The position numbers and the translations under genes were made by a program. A DNA stretch of 64,000 nucleotides from a virus, in IMG/VR virus record IMGVR_UViG_3300037189_018651, positions 29,198 through 93,197 of that record. One strand, given 5' to 3'. The notes below the pieces were generated by a model. It was not told where the DNA came from. It did no database searches and saw only the letters and a list, made by a program, of their open reading frames with translations. Shown one piece after another: positions 17,907 through 24,910 of the stretch (the first letter of the stretch is position 1; each line of letters begins with the position of its first letter).

Positions 17907-18057
17907 TGACCCAGTAAGACCAGGTATACTCAAGCGTAGAGTATCTGGTAAGGTTACTTGTTCAAAAGCTCGTTCTATTAAAGCAGGGCAAAAGAATAAA
18001 GGTAGTAATGTTGCAAAAGCCGCTCAACGCTTTATAAATTATCACTGCAACAAATAA
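17866..18057 (+). CDS. Small basic phage protein, unknown
   Basis: A 63-residue basic protein beginning MQTFKQYLLEKN, an N-terminal pattern (M.TFK.YL.E) seen on many T4-like phage proteins, followed by RRVSGKVTCSKARSIKAGQ and NVAKAAQRFINYHC. The lysine-rich SKA/KAG element recalls the DUF6321-like protein at 23753. It starts inside the end of the upstream gene (41-nt overlap) and ends with TAATG, shared with the next start. Confidence 0.6.
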   Translation: MQTFKQYLLEKNINDPVRPGILKRRVSGKVTCSKARSIKAGQKNKGSNVAKAAQRFINYHCNK

Positions 18058-18227
18058 TGTATGGTGTAAGAATAGCATCAGTATGGGTAGAGGATATCAA
18101 ACAATGGGTACCCTTGACACAAGTTATCTTTATTCAAAGATATACACAAGACGGTAAAGAGTGTCTTCAATTTAAGTTTGAAGACAAGATTTTAGAGAGC
18201 TATATAGAGTACAAAGAATTATATTAA
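18057..18227 (+). CDS. Small unknown protein, 56 aa
   Basis: A 56-residue frame starting on the A of the previous stop (TAATG) and ending 1 nt before the next ATG. The composition, with aromatics and balanced charge (IKQWVPLTQVIFIQRY ... FKFEDKI), looks like a genuine small beta domain. The exact end-to-end packing supports translation. No function suggested. Confidence 0.6.
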   Translation: MYGVRIASVWVEDIKQWVPLTQVIFIQRYTQDGKECLQFKFEDKILESYIEYKELY

Positions 18228-18228
18228 T

Positions 18229-19086
18229 ATGAAAATATTGTACTTCACAAAAGGTGATCATCTTGATTATCAAAACGATTGTCTTTTAATAGGGTTAAAA
18301 GAGTTGTACGGGGCTAATGTTGTAGATATACAAAAGCAACAACACAGCTATCTAAGCTACAGCGAGAACGTTGCTAAACAAATGTACGGTAAAGGTATGA
18401 CCGTAACAAGAGTACTAGAGGATTTAGAAGTAGATAGAACGGATATAACAAATAAAATTAAAAACAAATACTTCGATTTAATAGTATACGGCTCTATTTG
18501 GAGATGTAACGACTATATAGAAAATATTCTAGAGTATTATTCAAAAGATAAAATTATTTGTGTAGACGGTGAAGATGAAGTTAATATACACCCTGTATAT
18601 GATTTAGGAATTTGCTATTTTAAGAGAGAATTAATATACACAAAAGAACGACTACTACCGATTTCGTTTGGATTACCAACTAGTAAAGTAAACTTTAATA
18701 AGAAGAAAATAAAAGATACATCATACATAACACCGCTAGACAAAACAACATACATTTATAATAATGAAACAGATTATTATAAAGACTATAATGATGCTCG
18801 GTTCGGAGTTACATGTAAAAAAGCAGGCTGGGATTGTATGAGGCATTACGAAATTTTAGGTAATGGTTGTATACCGTTGTTTAAAAATATCGAACTATGT
18901 CCTACTAACACAATGACTTCTTTTCCTAAAGAACTATGTATTAATGTAAATAAAGATATTCTAAACGAGAAATACGAAACAGTATATGAAAAATATATTG
19001 AACGTTTTGAGAATCATTTCTTAAACAACAATACAACTTCTCAAACAGCTAAAAAGTTTATTTCCGATATATTGAATATTAAATAA
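18229..19086 (+). CDS. Glycosyltransferase-like protein (exostosin-type C-terminal half)
   Basis: A 285-residue protein. The C-terminal half has DARFGVTCKKAGWDCMRHYE and ILGNGCIPLFKNIELCP, matching the GGWDC.RHYE..a.G.iP.f pattern of phage and bacterial GT-B proteins related to exostosins. The N-terminal half begins KILYFTKGDHLDYQNDCLLIGL, a Rossmann-like start. Likely role: sugar transfer to a host or virion glycan; donor and acceptor unknown. It is the second glycosyltransferase of the window and lies 11 kb from the sulfotransferase pair. Confidence 0.65.
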   Translation: MKILYFTKGDHLDYQNDCLLIGLKELYGANVVDIQKQQHSYLSYSENVAKQMYGKGMTVTRVLEDLEVDRTDITNKIKNKYFDLIVYGSIWRCNDYIENILEYYSKDKIICVDGEDEVNIHPVYDLGICYFKRELIYTKERLLPISFGLPTSKVNFNKKKIKDTSYITPLDKTTYIYNNETDYYKDYNDARFGVTCKKAGWDCMRHYEILGNGCIPLFKNIELCPTNTMTSFPKELCINVNKDILNEKYETVYEKYIERFENHFLNNNTTSQTAKKFISDILNIK

Positions 19087-19090
19087 TACT

Positions 19091-19288
19091 ATGACACCTT
19101 TTCAACTCATAGGTCATGTCACTATGGCTCTCTTTGCTCTAGGAATGCTTGGGTTCTTTTGGATGATCTTTAAAGGGGTTAAGAAAGTAAAAAAGAAAGG
19201 CAGAAAAGCTGGAAAGAGATTTAAGAAGTATACTCTATGGAAAAAAAAGTTTGAAGAGTTTAAGAAGAATTGGTTCTATGAAATTTGA
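19091..19288 (+). CDS. Small single-pass membrane protein
   Basis: A 65-residue protein: one N-terminal transmembrane segment (about 8-30, MALFALGMLGFFWMIF) followed by a very basic cytoplasmic tail (KKVKKKGRKAGKRFKK). The topology, N-out/C-in by the positive-inside rule, resembles small phage membrane effectors, but it lies outside the lysis cassette. Function unknown. Confidence 0.6.
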   Translation: MTPFQLIGHVTMALFALGMLGFFWMIFKGVKKVKKKGRKAGKRFKKYTLWKKKFEEFKKNWFYEI

Positions 19289-19305
19289 TTAAGTAATAAC
19301 ACACT

Positions 19306-19662
19306 ATGTCTTTTAAGGATTTTTATAAGAGCAACGAAGATTCAGTTAATAAAGTACAAGCAGCTTTAGATCTTGTCGGTGCGGTTCCAGAAGTAGGAGC
19401 TCCTGCTGATATCGCTAACACAGTTATTTCTACATTTCGAGCTGCTGCTGCAGATACTTCTGATGAAAGAAAGAAGCATATTATAAATGCCGGTATTAGT
19501 GCTATTGCAATAATACCTTTTGCTTCATTAATTAATTTATTAAAATTACGTAAAGTAAAACCTGTTGCTAAAGCTGCAATTTCAGGAGCAAGAGAACTTA
19601 AAACATTTGGTAAAGGTGTGCAGGCTGCAGGTAGGTTCAACAACGACGATACAACTGCTTAA
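19306..19662 (+). CDS. 118-aa helical protein with pre-toxin-like hydrophobic core
   Basis: Begins MSFKDFYKSNEDSVNKVQ, then ALDLVGAVPEVGAPADIANTVIS (about 21-43), a L.G.VP..G.PADxxN pattern that also occurs in the connector region ahead of polymorphic toxin domains. A second hydrophobic helix (GISAIAIIPFASLINLLKL, 64-82) and a basic tail follow. No toxin domain is attached. It could be a membrane-associated or virion-internal protein. It overlaps the opposing phosphoesterase by 4 nt. Function unassigned. Confidence 0.6.
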   Translation: MSFKDFYKSNEDSVNKVQAALDLVGAVPEVGAPADIANTVISTFRAAAADTSDERKKHIINAGISAIAIIPFASLINLLKLRKVKPVAKAAISGARELKTFGKGVQAAGRFNNDDTTA

Positions 19663-20330
19663 ATCTCTTTCAAAGTAACCTTACCTTCCTTGTCAATTAT
19701 TAGATAGTGACAAGGTTCATCACAAAAAGAGCCTGAGTTGTGATACTCTTTTCCTGATTCTAGGCATACAAAGCTTTCGGCAAAATGGATATGTCCTCCA
19801 AAAATGGCATCATAGTTTTTGTCTTTGATATAGTTTAGAGCCTTGTCTCTTATATTGGTTTTGATTTTTAAGAACCTTTTAGATGTTCTCTTTAACCATC
19901 TACTGAATCTCTTTGATCTATCTATGCTCTGGAAAAAATAATAAATCTGTTCTGCTATATCTGTTATCCAAGGGTGTTTAAAGATAAAAGGATCGAACTG
20001 ATGAAAATGAATAAACAGCATCTTCTTTCCATTTACTTCTAGTTCTAATCTTTCAACAAACTCCAGGCCTAGAATCTTGATAATGTTCTTTGACTTTATA
20101 TCGTGATTACCGAGAATAAAAGTTACCCTTTTCTTCTTTGATATCTTTCTTAACAAACTCAGAATATTCCAGTGTCTTTTCTTATATCTATGAATATGCT
20201 TGTTATCGAATATATCTCCGTTAAGAATTAAATGATTATACTTCTCATTCTTAAGAACTTTAACTAACGATTTAACTTTAGAAATAGGGCTTCCGAGATG
20301 AATGTCTGAAATGACTAGAATATTGGACAT
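19659..20330 (-). CDS. Calcineurin-like metallophosphoesterase (LpxH-like)
   Basis: A 223-residue binuclear metallophosphoesterase. All family motifs are visible: D9-I-H11, NGD (37-39), GNHD (74-77), a HFH near 107-109 and GGHIH near 180. The order and spacing resemble UDP-2,3-diacylglucosamine hydrolase (LpxH) and its relatives, with a basic insert (KRFSRWLKRTSKRFLK). The substrate could be a nucleotide, nucleic acid or lipid A precursor; sequence alone cannot decide. An AATAAATA box on the minus strand (about 20338-20345) lies just upstream. Confidence 0.85.
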   Translation of the reverse strand: MSNILVISDIHLGSPISKVKSLVKVLKNEKYNHLILNGDIFDNKHIHRYKKRHWNILSLLRKISKKKRVTFILGNHDIKSKNIIKILGLEFVERLELEVNGKKMLFIHFHQFDPFIFKHPWITDIAEQIYYFFQSIDRSKRFSRWLKRTSKRFLKIKTNIRDKALNYIKDKNYDAIFGGHIHFAESFVCLESGKEYHNSGSFCDEPCHYLIIDKEGKVTLKEI

Positions 20331-20343
20331 CTATACTATTTAT

Positions 20344-20371
20344 TTGACTTACCTTTCTTTTGCTCTATAAT
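20344..20371 (+). promoter_or_regulatory. Sigma70-like promoter TTGACT-N16-TATAAT
   Basis: A -35 TTGACT and perfect -10 TATAAT, 16 nt apart, ending only 7 nt before the ATG at 20379. Transcription starting 6-7 nt after the -10 would yield a leaderless mRNA. It overlaps the late-type box serving the divergent phosphoesterase. Confidence 0.75.
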
Positions 20372-20378
20372 CAAGCTT

Positions 20379-20855
20379 ATGTTCAATCTATTCGGATCTA
20401 ATAAAAACGAACAAGAAATTATTGATGATGCTCTAGGTACTAATCCATTTGGTTGGCAATATGTACCTATCGAGACAGCAGAGTACTTTAAAGGAGAGTC
20501 TGAGAAGTTCTATAAAGAGAATCGAGAACTAAAAGATGAAATTCTTGAATATAAAAAGGGCAATAAAAATTGGATGAATCTTTATCAAGAAGTAGTAGAC
20601 AAAAACAATGAACTCTTAAAAGAAGTTATTAATTTGAGACATCTTAAAGAAGAGAATGTCAGGCTAATAGAAGAAATTGCAAAGTTAAAGAATCATATTG
20701 TTAATAACACCGTAGAAAAAGAACCTAAACCTTATCATTCTTCATACCCTATTCATTGGGGAGGATGGACTAGGGAGGAAGAAGAATGGAAGTGCCCTTG
20801 TAATATTTGTAAAAAGAATAACCTTGAATCTCGTAGAGAATGGGATAATTTGTAA
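20379..20855 (+). CDS. Coiled-coil protein with C-terminal Cys pair, unknown
   Basis: A 158-residue protein: N-terminal globular part, a long coiled coil (about 45-110, with KFYKENRELKDEILEYKKG and NELLKEVINLRHLKEENVRL), and a C-terminal HWGGWTREEEEWKCPCNICKK motif with CPCxxC that may bind a metal. First gene of an apparent early operon running to the APS kinase. No family recognised. Confidence 0.65.
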   Translation: MFNLFGSNKNEQEIIDDALGTNPFGWQYVPIETAEYFKGESEKFYKENRELKDEILEYKKGNKNWMNLYQEVVDKNNELLKEVINLRHLKEENVRLIEEIAKLKNHIVNNTVEKEPKPYHSSYPIHWGGWTREEEEWKCPCNICKKNNLESRREWDNL

Positions 20856-20858
20856 TAT

Positions 20859-21089
20859 ATGCCAAAAGCAACCATAACCTACGACCTACCAGAAGAACAA
20901 GACGACTTTGACTTTGCCAACAATGGCGGAAAGTTCTATTCTGTTCTTTGGGAACTAGATCAATATCTTAGAAACAAAGTCAAGTATCCAGCAGAGGATG
21001 CTCATGAAGAGTATACTAATGCTATGGAAGCAGCGAGACAAGAACTTTGGAACTTGTTAGAGTCTTACCATCTCGACTTAAATCGATGA
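20859..21089 (+). CDS. Conserved small phage protein, unknown
   Basis: A 76-residue acidic protein of a type widespread in phages: ITYDLPEEQDDFDFANNGGKFYSVLWELDQYLRNKVKY, then a helical C-terminus. No function has been established that I can name. Its stop overlaps the APS kinase start (ATGA), so the two are probably translationally coupled. Confidence 0.72.
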   Translation: MPKATITYDLPEEQDDFDFANNGGKFYSVLWELDQYLRNKVKYPAEDAHEEYTNAMEAARQELWNLLESYHLDLNR

Positions 21090-21646
21090 AACCTACTGTT
21101 GTTTGGATTACAGGTTTATCTGGAGCTGGCAAAACAACCGTTGCAAATGCTTTGTATAACAAGTGTATATTTCAATTCCGGACAGGTCTTATTGATGGTG
21201 ATGCTTTGAGAGCTAGTTATGATATACCAAAAGGCTTTGATATGAAGAGTAGACAGAGAATGGTATCTGAAGCTATTTATTGTGCTAAAAATATGCTTAC
21301 TTTTCAAAAGGCTAATCTTGTTATTGTAGCTATGATTTCCCCTCTCCGATCAATGCGAGATGAAGCTCGAGATATGCTAGAGAAATACGCTAGCGCTAGA
21401 TTTATTGAAGTGTATATGGATACACCTTTACGTACTTGCGAGTTAAGAGATCCTAAAGGTTTGTATAAAAAAGCACGTGCAGGGGAGATAAAAGACTTTA
21501 CAGGTATCGATTCTCCTTACGAGCCACCAGAGTTTCCAGAAGTACGAATACATCCAAGATCTACACTTTTTGGTGAAATGACCGTTGAACGAGCCAGAGA
21601 TATTATCTATAATACCATACTTGATATATCCAAACCTATTTTATAA
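21086..21646 (+). CDS. cysC: Adenylylsulfate (APS) kinase
   Basis: A 186-residue APS kinase that phosphorylates adenosine 5'-phosphosulfate to PAPS. Motifs: P-loop GLSGAGKTT (10-18), IDGDALR (36-42; family DGDN.R), VIVAMISPLRSMRDEAR near 87-103, FIEVYMDTPL, and the diagnostic RDPKGLYKKARAGEIKDFTGIDSPYE block. The start at 21086 is preferred over an upstream in-frame codon at 21047 because it precedes the P-loop by the normal distance and overlaps the previous stop (ATGA). PAPS is the donor for the sulfotransferase at 6756-7580. No ATP sulfurylase is in the window, so APS would come from the host. Confidence 0.95.
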   Translation: MKPTVVWITGLSGAGKTTVANALYNKCIFQFRTGLIDGDALRASYDIPKGFDMKSRQRMVSEAIYCAKNMLTFQKANLVIVAMISPLRSMRDEARDMLEKYASARFIEVYMDTPLRTCELRDPKGLYKKARAGEIKDFTGIDSPYEPPEFPEVRIHPRSTLFGEMTVERARDIIYNTILDISKPIL

Positions 21647-21649
21647 ATA
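21642..21649 (+). promoter_or_regulatory. T4-late-type promoter box TATAAATA
   Basis: Exact TATAAATA overlapping the end of the APS kinase gene, 5 nt before the spanin ATG at 21655. It would start the lysis cassette as a late unit with an essentially leaderless message. Confidence 0.72.
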
Positions 21650-21654
21650 AAAAA

Positions 21655-22236
21655 ATGAAAAAGATTATACTAACAGCAGTGCTATTAATAGCAGGTTGTA
21701 CATTGTACACCGAAAAACAATCTCAAGCAGTTAGCCAGAATGTTTATGCTACTAATGATTCTCTTGCAAAAGCAAGAGTTGATTTAGCGTTCTTCTATTC
21801 AAACGAAACTACAAAGTTTATTAAGCCTCCTAAACAACCTATTAAAATTAGTGCAATCTACGAAGCAGGTCAAGTCGTTAAGAATTCAAAAAACACTGAC
21901 AAGACAAGAGTAGTTATTGTACCCGATGTTTATAAAAACGACAAGGTAGTTGTAGTAGGTTCTACCGAATATCAAACACTTCTAAAAGATAGAGAGATTA
22001 AAAAGCAGCTGGAGACAGATAATAAAAATATGGCTAATCAGTTGATTGTAAATCAAAACGAATTAGTTAAGCAAAAAGAAATGAGTGATAAGATGGTAGC
22101 AGATCTCAATCATCTGCAGTCAGAAATTTATAAGAAAGACGCTGCTATCTGGAAGCGTAATGTAATTATCCTTGCTCTATCTGCTCTTATCGGTGGTTAT
22201 ATCTGGTTGAGAGCCAGTAGGTTCCTGCTTTTATAG
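21655..22236 (+). CDS. Unimolecular spanin (outer-membrane lipoprotein with C-terminal TM)
   Basis: A 193-residue protein with a lipoprotein signal (KKIILTAVLLIAGC, lipobox LIAGC, C15 as lipidation site) and a C-terminal transmembrane helix (168-193, NVIILALSALIGGYIWL). Between them are a beta-ish part and a coiled-coil-like stretch (LKDREIKKQLETDNKNM...). Lipidated N-terminus in the outer membrane plus inner-membrane C-terminus is the u-spanin topology known from T1 gp11. Role: fuse inner and outer membranes in the last step of lysis. It opens the lysis cassette, which supports the call. Confidence 0.75.
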   Translation: MKKIILTAVLLIAGCTLYTEKQSQAVSQNVYATNDSLAKARVDLAFFYSNETTKFIKPPKQPIKISAIYEAGQVVKNSKNTDKTRVVIVPDVYKNDKVVVVGSTEYQTLLKDREIKKQLETDNKNMANQLIVNQNELVKQKEMSDKMVADLNHLQSEIYKKDAAIWKRNVIILALSALIGGYIWLRASRFLLL

Positions 22237-22269
22237 TGGTTTCTGTTTAATTTATCCATAAATAATAAT

Positions 22270-22398
22270 ATGGATAAATTAAAACAAATAATTTCATCTG
22301 CTTTCAATACTACGTTTTCGTGGATTGAAACCCATCCTAAAGCCGCATTAGTTATTCTTATTTTCGTGCTCGGCTTTATTGCTGGTCTTTTATTCTAA
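22270..22398 (+). CDS. 42-aa single-pass membrane protein in lysis cassette
   Basis: Starts at ATG 22270, ends TAA 22398. Short amphipathic N-terminus (MDKLKQIISSAFNTTFSWIE), then one C-terminal transmembrane helix (AALVILIFVLGFIAGLLF). A CATAAATAATA late-type box lies just upstream (from about 22257). Position between spanin and endolysin suggests holin, antiholin or pinholin function; unproven. Confidence 0.6.
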   Translation: MDKLKQIISSAFNTTFSWIETHPKAALVILIFVLGFIAGLLF

Positions 22399-22415
22399 TC
22401 TTTAAGTTTAAGATT

Positions 22416-22526
22416 ATGACGGACGAATACCGACCACACTCTTCCTATCCTCCTATCTGGATCTGTATCTATAGCTTATTATTCGGCTATGGTATGGCTC
22501 ATGTTATGTATTATTATTTGAGATAA
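22416..22526 (+). CDS. 36-aa membrane protein in lysis cassette
   Basis: ATG 22416 to TAA 22526. Hydrophilic N-terminus (MTDEYRPHSSYPP) then one transmembrane helix (IWICIYSLLFGYGMAHVMYYYL). It fits exactly between its neighbours. Possibly a holin partner; could also be untranslated given its size. Confidence 0.5.
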   Translation: MTDEYRPHSSYPPIWICIYSLLFGYGMAHVMYYYLR

Positions 22527-22536
22527 ATAATTTTAA

Positions 22537-22890
22537 ATGGCGTATCAACAGAGAAGAAAGTTATTTACTAAAGAACGATTTCTTGAAGGCAATCGTCAGA
22601 AATGGCTTGTTGTTTTTTTGTGTTTTGGTTTATTAGTTCTTATTGTTGATGCCTTAAATGTTCTTAAAGATCCGACACCCTATCTTACGTTCTTAACCTT
22701 CTGTGCTGGTTCGTTTATTCTCGGTTATTCAGGTACAGAAACAATGAAGCTGTTTAGAGCGGATTCTACGACAGAGAATCAAAATACTAATGAACGTAGC
22801 TATGAAAGAAAAGATATCAATATTAAGGAAGAGAGATTAACAAATAACGCAAAAGAAGAAGATTATCATATATCGGAGATAGAAGTATGA
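22537..22890 (+). CDS. Two-TM membrane protein, holin candidate
   Basis: A 117-residue protein with a basic N-terminus (QQRRKLFTKERF), two hydrophobic segments (about 24-43 WLVVFLCFGLLVLIVDAL and 52-70 YLTFLTFCAGSFILGYSG) and a charged C-terminal tail. It overlaps the endolysin start by 4 nt (ATGA). Size, topology and coupling to the endolysin make it the best holin candidate of the cassette. GATAAATAATT, a late-type box, precedes it by about 7 nt. Confidence 0.65.
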   Translation: MAYQQRRKLFTKERFLEGNRQKWLVVFLCFGLLVLIVDALNVLKDPTPYLTFLTFCAGSFILGYSGTETMKLFRADSTTENQNTNERSYERKDINIKEERLTNNAKEEDYHISEIEV

Positions 22891-23498
22891 AACAGCCATC
22901 ACCAAAAGCATTAGACTTAATTTTAGAATACGAAGTCGGTGGCGGTAAATCTTATTACGAAAGACATTTAACAAAGCCGGAGTGGCCAGGCGGGGCATCA
23001 GGCTTTACATTAGGTATCGGTGTTGATTGTGGTTACTATACACCAACCGAACTCGAAAAGCTATTTTACTTTCTACCTAAAGAACAATTAGATATTGTTA
23101 AAGGAGCATCTGGTAAGACAGGTCAAGCAGGTAAAGCATATACACAACAACATAAAAACAGCGGTATAGTTGTTACTTGGGATCAAGCAATTGAAATGTT
23201 TAATAAGCTCATCTGGGCTAAGTTTGCTAAATTAGCAGAAAAAGCATTCCCTGGTTTAGATCAATTATGCGATGATGCTTACGGCGCTATTGTATCGTTG
23301 GTATTCAATAGAGGATCTAGCTTATCAGGTCCTAGTAGATCAGAAATGAGAGTAATAAGAGAGCTTGTACCTAAGAAAGATTATAAAGGAATTGCTGAAG
23401 AACTCCGTTCTATGAAACGTATCTGGGAAGGCAAAGGTCTCGATGGTTTACTAGCTAGACGAGAAGCAGAAGCAAAACTAGTAGAAAGCTGTGCTTAA
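22887..23498 (+). CDS. Endolysin, T4 lysozyme/pesticin-like muramidase
   Basis: A 203-residue lysozyme-fold protein. The N-terminal ALDLILEYEVGGGKSYYE carries the likely catalytic Glu (E14 or E16), followed by GFTLGIGVDCGYYTP (39-53), equivalent to the conserved YTIGIG substrate strand of T4 lysozyme. DDAYGAIVSLVFNRGSSL later matches the usual helix (.AL.SF.FN.G). There is no signal peptide, so export through a holin is required. It closes the spanin-holin-endolysin cassette. Confidence 0.85.
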   Translation: MKQPSPKALDLILEYEVGGGKSYYERHLTKPEWPGGASGFTLGIGVDCGYYTPTELEKLFYFLPKEQLDIVKGASGKTGQAGKAYTQQHKNSGIVVTWDQAIEMFNKLIWAKFAKLAEKAFPGLDQLCDDAYGAIVSLVFNRGSSLSGPSRSEMRVIRELVPKKDYKGIAEELRSMKRIWEGKGLDGLLARREAEAKLVESCA

Positions 23499-23499
23499 T

Positions 23500-23748
23500 A
23501 TGAATTTAGAAGACGTTTATACTAAGTGTGTCCCTAAGGAGACCATTCATCTCCCCAGTTTAAGTCATGGAAGACACTCTCCTACCATAATAAGAGATCC
23601 TGAAGCTAATGCATTTGAAAGAGGTGTATTTGAACGGTTAAGATCTGTTATACCTGTAGAAGAGCAAACTAAACTAGATACTAAAACAAACAATGTTGAT
23701 GTTGTTTCATTTGAAGACGCATTAAGAGAATTAGCAGCTATTATATAA
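23500..23748 (+). CDS. Unknown 82-aa phage protein
   Basis: Start taken at ATG 23500, 1 nt after the endolysin stop (TAATATG); an in-frame GTG at 23491 would overlap. The protein is hydrophilic with KCVPKETIHLPSLSHGRHSPTIIRDPEA and a helical C-terminus (FEDALRELAAII). No motif of known function. Confidence 0.62.
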   Translation: MNLEDVYTKCVPKETIHLPSLSHGRHSPTIIRDPEANAFERGVFERLRSVIPVEEQTKLDTKTNNVDVVSFEDALRELAAII

Positions 23749-23752
23749 TGAT

Positions 23753-24058
23753 ATGAATTTTACATTATTAGTAGAACAATTACTGGAAGAAAAAAACGGA
23801 CCTAGTCTTTCTGTAAAAAGAGGAGAAAAGCTTTCTGTAAACCGTGGAGGTGGTTTAACTGCAAAAGGTAGAGCAAAATATAACCGTGCTACAGGATCCC
23901 ATCTCAAAGCTCCAGTTACCGGTAAAGTTAAAAAAGGCTCTAAAGCTTCTAAACGTAGAAAGAGTTTTTGTGCTAGAAGTAAAGCTTGGATTCCAGCAGG
24001 GGGCTGTGCTGGTAAAAATACAAGAGGGTGTGCTGCTAGAAGACGCTGGAAGTGCTAA
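23753..24058 (+). CDS. DUF6321-like basic Cys-containing protein
   Basis: A 101-residue basic protein. The N-terminus MNFTLLVEQLLEEKN resembles the leader-like start of other small T4-like proteins. The core GGGLTAKGRAKYNRATGSHLKAPV, SKASKRRKSFCARSKAW and the C-terminal RRWKC match the DUF6321 pattern (GLTAKGR..YN..TGS.LK.PV...KR.KSFCAR). Probably nucleic-acid binding by charge; the role is unknown. Confidence 0.72.
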   Translation: MNFTLLVEQLLEEKNGPSLSVKRGEKLSVNRGGGLTAKGRAKYNRATGSHLKAPVTGKVKKGSKASKRRKSFCARSKAWIPAGGCAGKNTRGCAARRRWKC

Positions 24059-24211
24059 TCTTCAAAAAGGCTCTGAATAAAGAGTAAAATATAAAGATAC
24101 TCTCTGTAAATTAATAAACAAATTAACTCTGGAGCTCTCTTAATAAAAAAATATACTAACCAGAAATAATATAAGAAGCCTTTCACTATTTTATTTAATA
24201 AATAATACACA
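24059..24211. other. AT-rich gene-free gap, 153 nt
   Basis: No reading frame of note. It contains a small hairpin AGAGTA/TACTCT near 24081-24103, a GAGCTC palindrome, and complementary ends AAAGGCT (about 24066) and AGCCTTT (about 24177) that could close it into one structure. An ATAAATAATA late-type box lies about 24199-24208, just before the next ATG. Confidence 0.4.
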
Positions 24212-24721
24212 ATGAGCCGATTTGATTACTACGTAGAGAAATTCCTTACTGAAGATAATACAGGTGTTATACCGTCTATGGTTAACAGAGCAAGTACAAG
24301 TGCGTATGATTTCACTGTAGAGTTAGTTAAAAAGTTAATTGATACAGGCTTAATGAAGCCTGTTGATGTAAGAGAGCTTATTGCAGGAGACGATATCAAT
24401 AAGAACTTTTACTTTATATGGGATAACCCGACATATAAACTTTCCTACCTAGTAAAGGTAATTCCTACAGCTGATGGTAACTTTGAGGTAAGAATTATCA
24501 ATACAAAAGATAAAACAGATATTACTACAATAGATCAGCATGACGAAGAGACATTCGACGCCGTTGTTGATAAGTTTAACGAGGTAGTTAAAAAGGCTAA
24601 AGGTGACAGTGAAAAACCTCTACAAACAAGCCAAGAACCTTCCGCTCTTCCCGGAGGAACAGCTCCAGCCGGTACACCAGGTACTACTAATACAAGTAAC
24701 TACCTGAAAGGTCTTCAGTAA
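24212..24721 (+). CDS. Unknown 169-aa phage protein
   Basis: Starts MSRFDYYVEKFLTEDN, the F..Y..KFL.E type N-terminus repeated on several proteins in this genome. The middle is an alpha/beta domain (FYFIWDNPTYKLSYLVKVIP, FEVRIINTKDKTDITTID). The C-terminal 40 residues are a disordered Pro/Ser/Thr-rich tail. It overlaps the opposing gene by 7 nt. No function recognised. Confidence 0.6.
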   Translation: MSRFDYYVEKFLTEDNTGVIPSMVNRASTSAYDFTVELVKKLIDTGLMKPVDVRELIAGDDINKNFYFIWDNPTYKLSYLVKVIPTADGNFEVRIINTKDKTDITTIDQHDEETFDAVVDKFNEVVKKAKGDSEKPLQTSQEPSALPGGTAPAGTPGTTNTSNYLKGLQ

Positions 24722-24897
24722 TCAATTAAGTGATCGAAATCGCTAGCATCAAGATTATCAATCTTATGCTTTAAAATACGTAAACCGTATTCAACTTCTT
24801 CTTCGTTACTTAGGTTACCGTCAAAAATTTCAAAAATTAAAGCTTCAATAGCTTGATCGACAATAACTTCTATTTCTTGTTTTTTACTAGGAGTCAT
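24715..24897 (-). CDS. Small acidic helical protein, unknown
   Basis: A 60-residue acidic protein (IEVIVDQAIEALIFEIFDGN ... LKHKIDNLD), predicted two helices. Third of three minus-strand genes (25911-24715). No function recognised. Confidence 0.55.
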   Translation of the reverse strand: MTPSKKQEIEVIVDQAIEALIFEIFDGNLSNEEEVEYGLRILKHKIDNLDASDFDHLIDY

Positions 24898-24910
24898 AAT
24901 ATTTTTTTAT

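Noticed and set aside
18229-19086. Anti-defence or toxin role for the 18229 gene
   Set aside because: The GWDCMRHYE / GNGCIPLF pattern fits glycosyltransferase-like proteins better; nothing supports a toxin.
21047-21085. Upstream start for APS kinase at 21047
   Set aside because: It would add 13 residues unrelated to the family and a larger overlap; ATG 21086 gives an ATGA junction and normal distance to the P-loop.
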